Source: Wurfbainia villosa
Taxonomy: Eukaryota > Streptophyta > Magnoliopsida > Zingiberales > Zingiberaceae
Assembly: GCA_025175895.1 (NCBI GenBank)
Contig: CM046005.1
Coordinates: forward strand, 64,876,325 to 64,940,324
Length of the DNA stretch: 64,000 bases
Direction of reading: 5' to 3'
The notes under the pieces were generated by a model. That model saw nothing but the letters and a program-made list of their open reading frames with translations. It did no database searches and was not told where the DNA came from. Made by a program: the position numbers and the translations under genes. Below are positions 44,653 through 57,100 of this stretch, in pieces; position 1 is the first letter of the stretch, and every line of letters starts with the position of its first letter.

Positions 44653-45495
44653 TGTTAGAAATTGGTTGACATCGCTAGAGGGGGTGAATAGTGATTTCTC
44701 ATCGTTTGATGGATTCGATCATGTTCGTGTTGTGCTCGTCTACAAAAGCGTTATACACAGCGGAATATACAATACAAAATACAAATAGAAATACACAAGC
44801 AAAACAAGATGATAAAACATGGTTTGAAACTAGGGTTCCTACTCCACAGATTGAGCTCTAGTCGAGCTCTAGTGATACACACCACCACTATCAAATTTCT
44901 CCTTCTCAGTGATACATCGAAGGTGGAGAAACCTCTTACAATGAATTACAACAGTAATAAACACAATACAACAAGTATACTAAGAAATACACAAATACAA
45001 GTAAAGAAAACTTTACACGAAGAGCTTATTTTTGCTTGTTAATTGCTTTGGATTGTTCTTGAAGGTCTGAAATGCAGTAGCAATTCCCTTTCAAATCGGC
45101 CCAAGAATCATGGCCAAAATCCTCCTTCTCGAGCTCCTTATAAAGTTGCAACTCAGGTTGATTTTTGCCTTTCAGTCAACTGCTCTTACCCAGCAGTCAA
45201 CTGACCTTCATGCTGTCGTCTCACAATGGGTCTATCCATGCTGGAAAAACTCCAACGGATACCTCATCAGTCGACTACCTTTACCAGCAATCGACTGATG
45301 TCATGTAGTCAACTGACCAATCAACTACCAAAGCTTCTATACTTGTATCCACTTAAATCAATCGACTGCCCAAGGCTAGTCGACTACCCAAAGTTGACAG
45401 TCGACTGCCAAAGCATCATCCGAGTAGTTTGAAGCTTAGTCAACTATTTGATCAGTCGACTGATCGTAATCCTAATTAACTGATTCAAGTTGATT
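44653..45495 (-). repeat. Element P: 5' LTR, truncated
   Basis: On the plus strand TGTTAGAAATTGGTTGACATCGCTAGAGGGGGTGAATAG-like start (G/N-type U5 in reverse), with palindromes and decayed forms (CAGTCAACTG) at 45175-45470. The U3 side, with the hairpin array, is absent: the sequence switches to CYP97C-like DNA near 45495. Confidence 0.75.
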
Positions 45496-45504
45496 AGGCA
45501 GCCA

Positions 45505-45840
45505 AGTGTGTCCTGCTCCCTTTCCGGTGACGGCGGCGAGTCTCGGATTCTGTTCGCCGACCTCCTCGGAGGTGCCCTTTTCCTCCCCTTATTCAAGTGG
45601 ATGCTCGAGGGCGGGCCTATCTACCACCTCCCAGCTGGCCCTCGCAGCTTCGTGGTCATCTCGCCAAGCACGTTCTACTCAACTATGGATAGTACGCGTA
45701 GGGGCTTGTCTCTGAGGTTTCTGAATTCCTCTTTGGATATGGGGTTGCCATCGTCGAAGGTGCCTTTTGGACGGTTGGTTATCTCGGCTCTTTCCTTAGA
45801 TTATTACTGTTCGAGTGTGTTTCTTTGTTTTGCTTTCTAA
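45505..45840 (+). pseudogene. CYP97C-like (LUT1, carotenoid epsilon-ring hydroxylase) exon fragment
   Basis: In frame near 45530: ADLLGGALFLPLFKWM, then GPIYHLPAGPRSFVVIS, the N-terminal part of plant CYP97C P450s. After a frame change, LAKHVLLNYG, a stop, YA, a stop, then GLVSEVSEFLFGYG and AIVEGAFWT, all in CYP97C order. So it has at least one frameshift and two stops, and the haem-binding half is absent. In an intact gene the product hydroxylates the epsilon ring of alpha-carotene in plastids on the way to lutein. The GC-rich exon abuts the broken P LTR. CYP97A is the main alternative assignment. Confidence 0.75.
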
Positions 45841-47058
45841 TTTGAGCCATTTGACAATGAATCCTGTAAGTGAATTAAGACGAAAGGAAAAAATAGATTA
45901 TCTTTGAATCGAGGAAAGTAAAAAAAAGGGAAGTGATGGTGGCCACTGAATCACAAAAGGTGGTGATGCATTTGAATTTCATTCAGCATAGATTTTATCC
46001 GCTGTGGTTGGCTTTCTTCTTCTTCGGTTTTGGTTCCATATTGATTTGTTTTTGTTATTACTCACTTTTATGATGATTGTTCTTGTATATTCACAGTCAA
46101 TGTTATGTTAACATAGCGAAGTCTTACACCATAGTGAAGTGTTACACCTTAGCTTCTTTTTCTTTCCATATTCTTTTAAGGGTTGATCCTATTGATTCGA
46201 GTGCACCTCTGAAAGCTTTCACAGTTGCCATCTGAACTCACAAAATGATAGTGATTAGAAGCTGCAACTCTTGGTATTACACAGTCTATTGTATTAATTT
46301 CTTCTGCATGATATACATTTGTCTAACCGCCTAGATAAGCTAGATATTCTTGTAGAAGTTAGAAAATTGATGAGAGGAAATGAAAAGCACCAAATTATTC
46401 TTACCTTCATTTCCACTTCCTGAGCATTCCCCATGACCTCTTTCAATGTTTTTTCTTGTGCAAAGAGTATTCTGTGACTTTTTGTTTGCCTCCATTATTG
46501 TTGGAAAAGAATTCAATGTCCTTTGAAGAACTCACTCCTGAAGAACTTGCACAGAAAGAAACTTGTTGATATGGTTTTATAACCAAATTACTCAGTCCTG
46601 AATGAAACCCTGTTCCAAGAACCTCCCTGCTCATTTCAACATGCATGTTCTGTATTGTAGCTTGAATTTGAGGGGCGAAACAAAATAATACAAATAACAA
46701 TGAGAAATGAAAGAGAACTATTAAACAAACTGATATTTCCAAATTCTTAAAATGGAACTCCGGCAAAACTCTCTTTGTTTGTTATAAAGTACCTTCACTT
46801 CTTTTCAGAGAATCCAAAATGGGAACTTCTTGTGAATGACGTATTAAATTAATGGGGCACAGGTTTTTGAGAGACTTCACCATTTAATCTCTTCACTTTT
46901 ATTGGATAAGCGCACCACCTCTTAGATTTGCATATTATTTGTATTTTTTGCTTTAATAATGTGCTTTGATAATCATTGATTTGTCATTGACTTGTTTTCT
47001 TTAAGTACACTAGTCTAAAATGCATTTAAACATCCCAGAATGTCACTTGATACTTAAT
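45841..47058. other. Low-copy-looking region between the CYP97C fragment and element L
   Basis: About 1.2 kb without LTR motifs, palindromes or recognised repeats. A minus-strand frame at 46443-46766 (107 residues, hydrophobic N-terminal third, Ser-rich middle) matches no family I recognise and may be intron or chance. This may be the genomic site into which L inserted. Confidence 0.4.
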
Positions 47059-48582
47059 TGTTGGTGCAATCGACCCAGGACTTGAGTTTGATTCGAACTG
47101 TATTTTGATTTTAGACAAAACGTATGACATGGAATTGTCATGGGAAGTCCAACATGGGTTGGCCACGTAAATCTAAGTGTGTAGCCTTGGTTGTGGAAAG
47201 TCTAAGCATGGGGCTTAGTGTTGGAAAAATTCAAGCATAGGGTCTGGTGTTGGAAAGTTCAACATGGGTTGGTCACGTAAGTCCAAGTGTGTAGCCTTGG
47301 CGGTGAAAGTCCAAGTATGGGGCTTGGCATGGAAAATCCAAACATGAGGCTTGGTGTGGAAAGTCTTGAGGACTTGGCAAGTTTCACTAGGCTCGAGGTC
47401 CTTGAGTTGGTGAAGGATGACATTGTGAAACCGTGCGCTTGGTGCATCCGAGGGACCGCTGGACGGGGAGCGAATGGAGTGAGGTCCAAGGGAAGCATAC
47501 TTATAGGGAAAGAGACGCGAAGAATGACATTGCAAAGTCGTGATCTTGGTGCATCCGAGGGACGTAGGCCGAGGGAAGAGAGCTTCGGTGAGAAACTCTA
47601 TGAGAGGATGAGGTGGACTTGACCAAGTGGCTAAGACTGAGTGTCGAATGCTCAAACCTGATGTTTTAGGGTTTACTCGATAGTCGGATGCTCAAACAAC
47701 TTGGTGTTTGAGGTTTTACCCAACATCAGTACCAGTCGACTGCTCTAGGTTGATTGGACTCGATCGGTGTTCGACTGACCAGGTTTTGGCCGAACAGTCG
47801 ACTGCCGAGGGAGGGCAGTCGACTGCTGACACCATCAGTCGACTGATGAGGGAGATCAGTCAATTGATCGCGGTGAATTCGGGCATAGAATATTTTTCAG
47901 TCGAGTGATCGCGTCAAGCACTCGACTGATGGGTTACCAGTCGACTGATGGGCATGATCAGTCGACTGATGGTTATTCGTTGGGTTTTTGCCAATGTGGA
48001 TTCGGTCGTTGTGAGACAACGACTATAGGAGCAGTCGACTGGAGGTCATGAGCAGTCGACTAATCGGTGCGAAATTAGCCCGAGACAAGCATAAAAGGAG
48101 GAGCTTGTGGAGGATTTCAACAAGGGTTTTTGGGGAGATTTTGGAGGGGAATTGTTGTTGCATTTCATACCTTCAAGAGTCAAACCAAAGTAAGCTACAA
48201 GCAAAGAGTTCAAAGCATTATTGTAAAGTGTTCTTTACTTGTTTTGTTTATTGTCTTGTATTAGCTTGTAATTCATTGTATTACTTGTGTAATCCTTATA
48301 CGAGGTTTCTCCACCTCCGACATGTTGTCGAGAAGGAGTTGTTGTTAGTGTCATGCGTATAACACGAGCTCGTTGAGCTCACCCGTGGAGTAGGAACCCT
48401 AAGGTTTCGAACCACGTATATCGTGTGTTGTCTTTTGTATTCTTGTTGTGTTTTCATTATTGTATATTCCGCTGTACTAACGAGAATTGTAGACAAGCGA
48501 CACGTTTAGAATGATCGACTTCCACCGTATACGCGAATTGGGGCTATTCACCCCCCTCTAGTCGACCATCGATCCTCCAACA
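47059..48582 (+). repeat. Element L: 5' LTR (1,524 bp)
   Basis: TGTTGGTGCAATCG to CTCCAACA. A hairpin array (47150-47370), a dense palindrome cluster (47730-48065), CATAAAAGG near 48090 as the likely TATA, and GGCTATTCACCCCCCTCTAG near the end. The frames at 47215-47655 are LTR-derived. Confidence 0.9.
47730..48065. repeat. Densest CAGTCGACTG cluster (L 5' LTR)
   Basis: About seven perfect copies plus variants (CAGTCAATTG, CAGTCGAGTG) in 335 bp, ending about 25 bp before the putative TATA. The matching stretch of the 3' LTR (61190-61470) has lost nearly all of them. Confidence 0.85.
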
Positions 48583-48584
48583 AG

Positions 48585-48597
48585 TGGTATTAGAGCC
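48585..48597 (+). promoter_or_regulatory. Primer binding site of element L
   Basis: TGGTATTAGAGCC, one transition away from the tRNA-iMet complement, two bases after the LTR. Confidence 0.85.
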
Positions 48598-48640
48598 CAG
48601 GAGCTTGTTGCAGACTAATTGCCAACACAAGAACAACAAG

Positions 48641-50239
48641 ATGGTCGGCTACAACATCCATCCACCGAAATTCGATGGAGACTTTTCTTAGTGGAAGAAA
48701 AGGATGGAGGTATACTTCGAAACCGATTTCGATATTATGCTAATCATGGAAAGCGGTTTTGAAGTGCCAGGGACGAAGAGGGAAAGCCGATGGAAAAATC
48801 AAAATGGACACAAGAGCAACGTCAAGAATTCAAGACAATGGTTATGGTAACAAAAATGCTATTAGATTTAATACCTAACCATATCTTGTGTAAGCTAGGA
48901 GAATACTGGGATGCCAAAGATTTATGGGACAAATTAGTCAAATTCCATGAACATCCCGAACCAACTCAATTGGAGAAGGAGGCCGAGGAAGAACGTTCAT
49001 CAACATCCGGATCCGAGGATATTGAAGAATCGCCATCTACATTCGAAGATGTGGATGACTTGGTGGAAACCTCCACCTCTAGCATTGAGGGGGAGGTGAG
49101 GGTTTTCATTCCGGAGCAAGGTTAAGATGAAGCATCTACCTCCGGAAGAAGTGATCAAGAGGCTTCCACCACCTCCCTAGGTAACTCATGCATTTTAATT
49201 AAAGATAAAAAAACACATAATATGCTTTGAGTGTAGGGAGAAAGGGCACTATAAAAATAAGTGTCCCAAAAATGTGAAGAAGGCTCAACCGGTACCAAAG
49301 GTGAAAGATGTCGGTGTCCCTACAATTAGAAGCAAGGAGCACATTGTGTGCTTTAAATGCAACCAAAAGGGACATTATAGAAGTCAATGCCCTAGGGGGA
49401 GGAAGAAAGGGCAAGAAGGGGCATCTCATGTAGGGGGAGCTTCCAAAGTTAACCCTAAGGTAAATTTGATTAATGCACCTTCAATTTTTAGAACTAAGAA
49501 GCATGCTAAAAATTATTTTAGTTCACTTGATATTATCAATGAAAAGCATGCTAGTAGGAATAAATATTTTTGTTTAGGTGTCAAGCATGTTAGTTTACCT
49601 AAGGACAAACCTAGGACCAATAACACTAGACCTATCCTACCTAAGGAGTCCATTAGGAGAATAGAAGAGAACTTAGGCATAAACCCTAAGAAGGGTAGAC
49701 ACATGCCTAAGAAGAAAAATAATTCCCAAAAGATAAATGAAAAATCAAAATTGGGAAGGTTAGAAGTGGAAAATCAAGCCTTGAGGTCAAGGCTTGAGAA
49801 ACTTGAGAAGACCCTAGCAAGATTCACAAATTCAATTAAATGGTCAAATGTTCAAAATTTAGGGTCTAGGAAACAAGAAATGTCCAAGGGCAAGAAAGTT
49901 TTGGGTCACAAACCTATGTCCTACCATAAGATTTCATTCAATTATGGAACTATTTCTAGGTTTAGAAAAATCAAGGCTAATAGGGAAGTTATCCCTAAGA
50001 TTAGCCATGATGTGTGTTTAGTGGCTAAAGACTCAAGAAAACCTATGAAAGCTACTAAGAAGGTCAAAGGGGGAGTTACCTATAGAGTTGACCTAGGAAA
50101 GAACCAAATGACTAAGGTGTCAAAACCAAAAAGAGTCATTAGGGAGGTATCTAGGGAAGTTATCCCTAGTGAATACCTTATTAACCCAAGGAGCTCCAAT
50201 AGGTTTTGGGTTCCTAGGAGCGTGATCGATTCACGCTAG
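48641..50239 (+). pseudogene. Element L: gag with two zinc knuckles, no pol
   Basis: The ATG at 48641 reads MVGYNIHPPKFDGDFS, then a TAG replaces a Trp of the SWWKKRMEV motif. A frame change near 48770 leads into 48790-49125 (KLGEYWDAKDLWDKL, then a Ser/Glu-rich acidic stretch). Another break precedes the first CCHC knuckle (49222-49263), and 49274-50239 (321 residues) starts just after it. That frame holds the second knuckle (C26-C39), a Lys-rich region, a short coiled coil near residues 155-185 and a RFWVPRSVIDSR end. The stop is followed at once by 3' non-coding sequence. Confidence 0.85.
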
Positions 50240-50597
50240 ATGGGTTAGGGTGTGTCAACCCTAAGTGGATGGGTAGTTAACCTAACCATAGTGAGTTGAC
50301 ACTTTAGGATGTGCCAATGTGGTTTAAGAAGATGAAAAATGATTAAATTAGGACAAGTAGGTCTTAGGAGTCATGGTGTGTCATTTTGGGTTTTTGGTAC
50401 ACTAGGGAAATGGGTTGTATTATGACAAAATGAATTTAATTATATCAAATGACAATTAATACTAAAATCTAGGTATTTATACCTTTATCCTTTACTTGCC
50501 ATGATTTATTTTCTATATGTCATGACATGATATCATGTTTATTTTTATCATATTAAATGTCATGATCATATTTAGGGTTATTTATATATGTCATGTA
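50240..50597 (+). other. Element L: 3' non-coding region, first part
   Basis: It matches the reverse of 42560-42920 in P. It ends with the target ATGTA (50593-50597) of element B and resumes at 59279. No gene. Confidence 0.75.
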
Positions 50598-52165
50598 TGT
50601 TGGGTTTCCGGCACCGCGGCGTGTGTGTGTTCGATCATGTTTCGTAAACATGAGCACAGCGGAAGCAATTAAAATTAATAAATCTATATTTATTACAACA
50701 CACGCATGCATATTACAACAAGTGTAGACATAACCGTAAATTAAAATTTGCAATAAAAGAAAATTATCTACGTTATACCTTTCGTATAACGTGTAGCGGG
50801 AACGGCATCAACCGGAACGATCCTCGTAAGAATCGTCTCTATCCGTATCCACGCCGAGCTCCTCGGGATGACTTCGCTAAGCCACGAGCTTCATCTTCGT
50901 ACGGGTTACTAGCCTCGTGTTGAAGACAACGTGATCGAGAGATGATCACGATCCGAATCCAAATTCGGATCCAAAACCGAGTCCTCAAAACTCGATTCTC
51001 CGGAGAGGTATTCGTCAACCGTTTGACGAATCCTTCGTCCCCCACCTCAGAGGATTACCGGAGATCAAATCCCCGTAGTTAGCCGCTGTCGAGCACTAAC
51101 CGCCGCCCAAACGACGCCCGACAACAAGAAACAAGCTGTCCAGAAAACTGACAGCTTGGTGGAGGAATAGAGGCCGCCAAAGGAGATGTGGAGCTCACCT
51201 TATCACCGAACCCACAAGAGATCACCGGAGGGTCGAAGCTTGGATGCCGGGCGGCAAGGAGGTGGCAGCAGCCCATGAAGTTGGCGGCAACACCATGTTG
51301 GGCGGCAACAACAAAAGGAGGCTAGGTTGGGCGGCCAAAACTTCATTAGGTTTAGGTTAGGTTTAAGCCCTATTTTATAGAGAACTAATTCTCTTAATGG
51401 TTAATGGATCATATCCATAAAGCCCGCTAACTCCGCTCCATTAAGATAAGTTAAAATAAACCAAACCATGATGGTTTATTTTAAGTTAAAACGAACCTCA
51501 ACCAACTTTTGGTTCATTCGCTTAAAATAAACCAAACCCTTTGGTTTATTCTCATCCATTGGATTAGAACCAAACCATTTTGGTCCATCCATTATGTCTT
51601 CATAAGACACGCCCATCCACGCCCATTGCGATCAAACAATTTCATGCTCGCTTATGTTTGGTCCAACCAAACATAGTTTCTCGGCCCCGAGAATCCCATT
51701 CTCAAGCTCGCTTTTAAATCCTTTGGATTACACTCGCAGCGGTGACCAAATAGGTTCTCGCTTTATGTTGGCCGCCTATAATTAACCATTAATTATAGAA
51801 TCCATCATGAGTGGCACCTAGTAGTACATCATGATCCCCAATTAACCAAAAGATCAACGGTTGATCCGTAACTATTTCAAAACCCTTCAAGAGTCTTCTA
51901 ATGAATCGCGGCCCCATTCCCTTCACTCATCTTATACCCACTTGGTTCTGTGACATGGTCTATAGTGTCGGGCCCCACTAGGTCGACTACGCCACACCTA
52001 GCCCAAGTATCATTTCTCGCCCCACGGATTCTAGTTACTCCACATGTATCAAGAGTACCTACTCAAAACATAAAACATGTATACTCAAATAGTGAATCTT
52101 CATTTATCATATAAATGGTTCATACATAAGGCATTGCCTTAGACATCTCTCATATATTACTAACA
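50598..52165 (-). repeat. Element B: 3' LTR with internal deletion (1,568 bp)
   Basis: TGTTGGG to CTAACA on the plus strand. About 600 bp present at 58580-59180 of the 5' LTR are missing at about 52073; AAACAT stands at both ends of the lost segment. Many additional 1-4-bp differences cluster at CG-rich words. Confidence 0.88.
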
Positions 52166-53990
52166 GATTCCCACTTGCCTAATGCCAATCGCCACTAGAT
52201 CCAATATCATAAGCTCAATAACATGACCTCAAACTTATTTCGAGGTAATGCCTTAGTCAAGGATCCGCCAAGTTCCTTTCAAAGGGGAATTTTCTCGATT
52301 TGTATTTCGCTCCTACCGATGATCTCTCTAATAAGATGATAGCGGCGAAGGCACATGTTTGATCATCGATGAGACCACATCAAGTTCGTAGATGAACTTT
52401 GATCCAAACCGCTTACGCCTAAAGTCGCAATGTATTCTCGCTTAGTGGCGTAATCCGCTATAGTGTCAAGCTTGGAACCTTTCCAACTTATTGCGCCCAT
52501 TCCGTGAATACATACCTGCATCGAGACATGAAATCATCCTTGTTCCGTCGAGTCGCATCCGTATACCCACGTATCACCATGTACCCTTCTCCATATATTA
52601 GGAACACGTCCTTAGTTCTTCTTAAATACTTAAGGATCGTCTTAACAGCCGCCCAATGATCCATTCCTGGATCGGACTGGTATCTGCTCGTGACACTCAG
52701 AGCATACGATACATCGGGCCTCGTACATAACATAACATACATGATAGATCCTTTTGCGGATGCATAGGAAATCTTACTCGTGCAAATCCTCTTGTCTTCT
52801 GTGCGCGGACACATAGACTTCGAAAGGTGTACCCCATGCCTGATGGGTAGGAAACCTTTCTTGGATTCCGACATGCTAAACCTCTTTAGCACTCGGTCTA
52901 TATATGTAGACTGCGAAAGACCAAGCAACCTTTTCGATCTATATCTATAGATCTTAATCCCAAGGATGTAGGTTGCTTCTCCTGTGTCTTTCATGGAGAA
53001 TGTCTTGGATAACCAAACCTTCACTCGATCAGAAGATTGAGACATCGTTTCCTATAAGTAATATGTCATCGACATACAATACTAGGAACACGACTGCACT
53101 CCCACTAACCTTCTTGTACACACAAGGTTCGTCTGGATTTTGTGAGAAATCAAACCTTTTGATTATCTCATCAAAACGGATATTCCAGCTCCTGGATGCT
53201 TGCTTCAATCCATAAATGGACCGTCGCAATTTGCATACCTTGGTTTTATCAACCGATGTGAAACCTCAGTCAGATCATATACACGCCCTCGCTGTGTTTC
53301 CATTAAGGAAAGCCGCTTTACATCCATCCGCCATATCTCATAATCATAATGAGCCGCTATGGCCAGAGCATCCGAATGGATTTAAGATAGCTATAAAGTA
53401 ATAGGTTTCGCCATAATCAACACCTTGCTTTTGACGATATCCTTTCGCCACCAATCTAGCCTTATAGGTAATCACATTACCATCCATGCGGTTTTCTTCT
53501 TGAAAACCCACTTGCACCCTATAGGCTTTATCCTTCAGTGGGTCAACCAAGTTCCAAACTTGGTTTTCATACATGGAATCCATTTCCGACTTCATGGCAC
53601 CAAGCCACTTATCCCTTTCTCAACTTGTCAAAGACTTCTTCATAATTGGTAGGCTCTCATCATCAATGAGTAACACGCCGCTCGATTCACTTACGAAATC
53701 CATATCTCTCAGAATATTGCGTGTTCTACCAGATCTACGAAGATGTGGTGTTACAATAGGTCCAGCCGATTGCTCATCACTATGAGTTGTCGGCTGTTGT
53801 GCTTCACCAGGTATCTCATCAATGTCTATTTGAGTCTCTCGAGCCTCCTAAGCTCCGACACTTTCTTGCAAAGAGAAACTCTTTCTAGAAACACAAAGAT
53901 GCCTCAAACAAACACCTTTTGTTCCACAGGATGATAGAATTGGTAACCCCTTGTTTCCTTAGGGTATCCAATAAATAGACATATATCAGA
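52166..53990 (-). pseudogene. Element B: reverse transcriptase and RNase H
   Basis: 53344-53595: RT start (VWNLVDP, KARLVAKG, GVDYGETY). 53029-53229: YGLKQASRSW and YVDDILLIG. 52488-53045: KDTGEATYILGIKI, TRPDVSYALS and the start of RNase H (GYTDA). 52166-52487: RNase H end with breaks. Frames change between all pieces, so no enzyme is made. This part is off-window in element A. Confidence 0.88.
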
Positions 53991-54143
53991 CTTAGCATCC
54001 AATTTGTCCGACATACCCGCTTCACATAAGGTGACAACCCCATATCTTCAAGTAAGATACATGAGGTTTCTTACTATTTCCATATCTCATATGGAGTAGT
54101 TGAGACTACTCTAGGCATTCTGCTTAACAAGTAAACAAATTGT

Positions 54144-54794
54144 CTATGCATAGCCCCAAAAGGACTTGGGAAGAGTTGCATGATTCATCATTGACCTGAC
54201 CATGTCCAACAAGGTCCGGTTACGCCTCTCAGATACACCATTATGCTGTGGTGTATAGGGCAGAGTCCATTGAGACAATATGTCATTGTCTCTTAGATAA
54301 TCAAGAAACTCTTGACTTAAGTATTCACCACCTCGATCCGATCGAAGTATTTTAATACTCTTGTCATGTTGTTTCTCTACTTTATTTCTGAATTCTTTGA
54401 ACCTTTCAAAGGCTTCAGACTTGTGTTTCATCAAGAACACATACTCAAACCGTGAGTGATCATCGGTGAAGGTAATGAAGTAGCTATAGCCTCCTAATGC
54501 TTGAGTTAACATAGGTCCACATACATCAGTATGTATTAGACCTAGTAACTCTCCCACTCGTTCACCTTTTCCAGTAAAAGGTAACTTAGTCATCTTGCCT
54601 TTTAAGCATGATTCGCATGTATCGTATGAATCCAATTCAAACGATTCCAGAATTCCACATCGGTGTAATTCGGACATGCGTTTCTTGCTTATATGGCCAA
54701 GACGATAATGCCACATATAGGAGTCTATTTGATTATCCTTTCGAGCACGCTTGTTGCTCGCTTCGATATTGAAAATATCACTGGATACGTCCAA
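54144..54794 (-). pseudogene. Element B: integrase
   Basis: 216 residues, nearly identical to residues 400-616 of the A polyprotein: HHCC (WHYRLGHI, CESC), IHTDVCGP, RSDRGGEY and NGVSERRNR, so D, D and E are kept. The surrounding frame is broken on both sides (stop before protease, stop after FWGYA). Confidence 0.9.
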
Positions 54795-54891
54795 CGTATA
54801 AACACCATTGCTTAAAGTTCCAGTCCCTTAAAGAACTCCATTCAAAGTTATGTAACAACAATTGTTACTAAAAGTCAAATGGTACCCATTT

Positions 54892-55761
54892 CTATTTAAA
54901 CAAGAAATAGAAATGATGTTCTTTATCAACGAAGGAACATAAAAGCAATTGTCCAGTTCTAAGACAAGTCCTACAGGGAGTTCCAACAAATACGTTCCGA
55001 TGGCGAGTGCAGCAACCGTTGCTCCATTCCCAACACGTAAATTTGACTCTCCCCTTGACGAGTCTTCTTCTATTCCTTATCCTATGTATGTCATTACATA
55101 TATGTGAGCCACACCCAGTATCAAATACCCAAGTGTCTGAGGAAATAGAATGACAATCAATAAAGAAGATTTCTGAAGAAGATGGGGCATCCGATGCCTT
55201 ATCCTTCTTCACGGAATCAAGATAAATCTTGCACTTTCTTCGCAAATGGCTCTCCTTGCCATAATGATGGCAAGTTTCCTTTTGTGCTAGTTCTACCTTC
55301 TTAGCCCTTCTCTTCTTTCCCTTCTGCTGTTCCTTTGACTTCATCTTAGAACCTTTCTTCGAGGAATCAACTAACAACACCGTCCCCTGCTCATGCTTCT
55401 CAGAAGACTCCACAGTCTTCAGCATATTGAGCAGTACCACAGATGAACCTCTTAGCATCTCAGAGGTGAAGAGGAGCTTTGAGACTTCGAACCTTTCGAA
55501 TCTCACTTGCTCATCAACCAACTCACAAAGATGAAGGACTACGATATGAGCATCCATATGCTCATGCTGCTTTCGTAGCTTGGGTTCCATCGCGGCTAGC
55601 ATGATGCAACTCACCATTTCAGAATCATTCACATGTTTCTGATAGGCCAACAATTGGTCCAGAGTTGCATTGTCACTAGGACGGGCGGGAAGAGACGCTT
55701 CGAGGACATTCGCAAGCTTTTCAACCTTGAGAACAATTCTCAAGCTTCTAAGCCAGTCCAT
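54892..55761 (-). pseudogene. Element B: gag and protease with an internal deletion
   Basis: 289 residues starting at the MDWLRSLRIVLK segment (the true N-terminus is out of frame to 55820). Compared with A, about 57 residues between the SSVV and LLNMLKTVE segments are deleted. The zinc knuckle is altered (CHHYGKESHLRRKC: second Cys is Tyr, Gly is Ser). The protease site DTGCGSH is kept, then the frame shifts. Confidence 0.85.
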
Positions 55762-57085
55762 GAAGCTCTACCACAATTTATTCGAATCCAAAATGGAACG
55801 CAATTCAAAGACATCATGATCAATCTTAGAAATACAAAACTAGCATATATGAGAAAGATGATTTTAAAATGCATCAATATACATTTATAAATCCCATTCA
55901 TTTTTCGAATTTCAAAAACCCCAAAATCACTTCGGGAGATCGTAGGTCCATCTATGAATGGGCTGATATCCATCATAGTTATGAACAACCTTGGAGAGAG
56001 TCCAACAAGCCATTCATAACTACGACGGTAGGTATCAACTATACCGATTGCATATCACGTATATGCAACTATCACAATGTGCTATCAACTAATTGAATGT
56101 TCACACATACATCGGGTTGTTAACACATTAACAAGTATGCATCATATGCATAGCACCCAACTTCACCTCCCTTTACATCGACCTTGGAGAGAGTCCAACA
56201 AGCCGATGCTCCAGGTTAAAGCCAACCCATTAATCGGGACATAGTTTTAATATGGTTAGAGCGCATTCAACCAATTAGCCCAGCTTGGAGAGAGTCCAAC
56301 AACCAAAGCTAACGGTTGACCTCTGACTCTTACCATATTAGTATTAAACTATTCCATGGTTTGAACATGTTCGGGTTCGAGCCGGGCTTGGAGAGAGTCC
56401 AACAACCCAAACAAGAAACAGAACTCTGGTTCTAACCATATTAATGGAAGGTGTAGGCGGTAATATTGGTTCAGGGGTGTTATGGCGCATCCTCTTTGCA
56501 TGCAAATACCGCTTATCGACATGGCATGGCATACATGGCATACATCTACATGTCACGACACGCATGGCATAATGTTATGCATCTAATGCAATTACATGGC
56601 ATACAATTATGTCATGTATATATTTCCTTATATGTCATAACTATTTATGGAAAATAAATATGTTTAAGATTTGATTCTCGAATCAAATCATAATTAAATT
56701 AGGAAACAAATTTCCAAATCTAATCACATATTTTATTCATGGAATTATTTGATTAAGGAAAATCTATTTAGGAAACCAATTTCCTAAATCATTGAAACTA
56801 CTTATGGAAATAAAATATTTTAAGATTTGATTTCCCAAATCAAATCATGATTAAATTAGGAAACAAATTTCCAGAATCTCATCAAATATTTTATTTATGG
56901 AAAATATCAATTTCCATAAATACTTCCAACTTTCCAAAAGTGGAAGATTTCCATAAATACTTCTAGACTTTCCAAAATTGAAAAATTTCCATAAATACTT
57001 CTAAATTTCCAAAATTTAGAAAATTTCCAGAAATACATTATGACTATCGCAAAACCAATTTTACGATTATGTCGAAACACAACAC
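55762..57085 (-). other. Element B: untranslated leader
   Basis: Counterpart of 2748-4011 in A, with four CTTGGAGAGAGTCCAACAA copies (about 55990-56405) and the AT-rich duplications (56640-57040). Frames here are not genes. Confidence 0.75.
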
Positions 57086-57100
57086 AGGCTCGATACCCTT
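57086..57100 (-). promoter_or_regulatory. Primer binding site of element B
   Basis: The minus strand reads AAGGGTATCGAGCCT next to the LTR, the same variant of the tRNA-iMet complement as in A. Confidence 0.65.

Larger units (their letters stand above)
7720..45495 (-). mobile_element. Element P: oldest gag-only element, fragmented by nested insertions
   Basis: The pieces are at 7720-7892, 21277-21514, 29168-29636 and 42018-45495. Joined in that order they follow the 3' non-coding region of elements L and N, then gag, primer site and a partial 5' LTR. The interruptions are solo LTR E (with D and C), H and J (with N), most flanked by TSDs. No protease, integrase, RT or RNase H sequence is found between gag and the 3' region. 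Its 3' LTR would be left of the window; its 5' LTR is cut at about 45495 by the CYP97C pseudogene. Confidence 0.75.

Noticed and set aside
45490..45840. 116-residue intact frame over the P450-like region as a real gene
   Set aside because: The true CYP97C reading changes frame near 45665 and meets stops; the single open frame mixes real and shadow sequence.
46443..46766. 107-residue minus-strand frame with hydrophobic start
   Set aside because: No family recognised, no splice or promoter support; listed only within the low-copy region.
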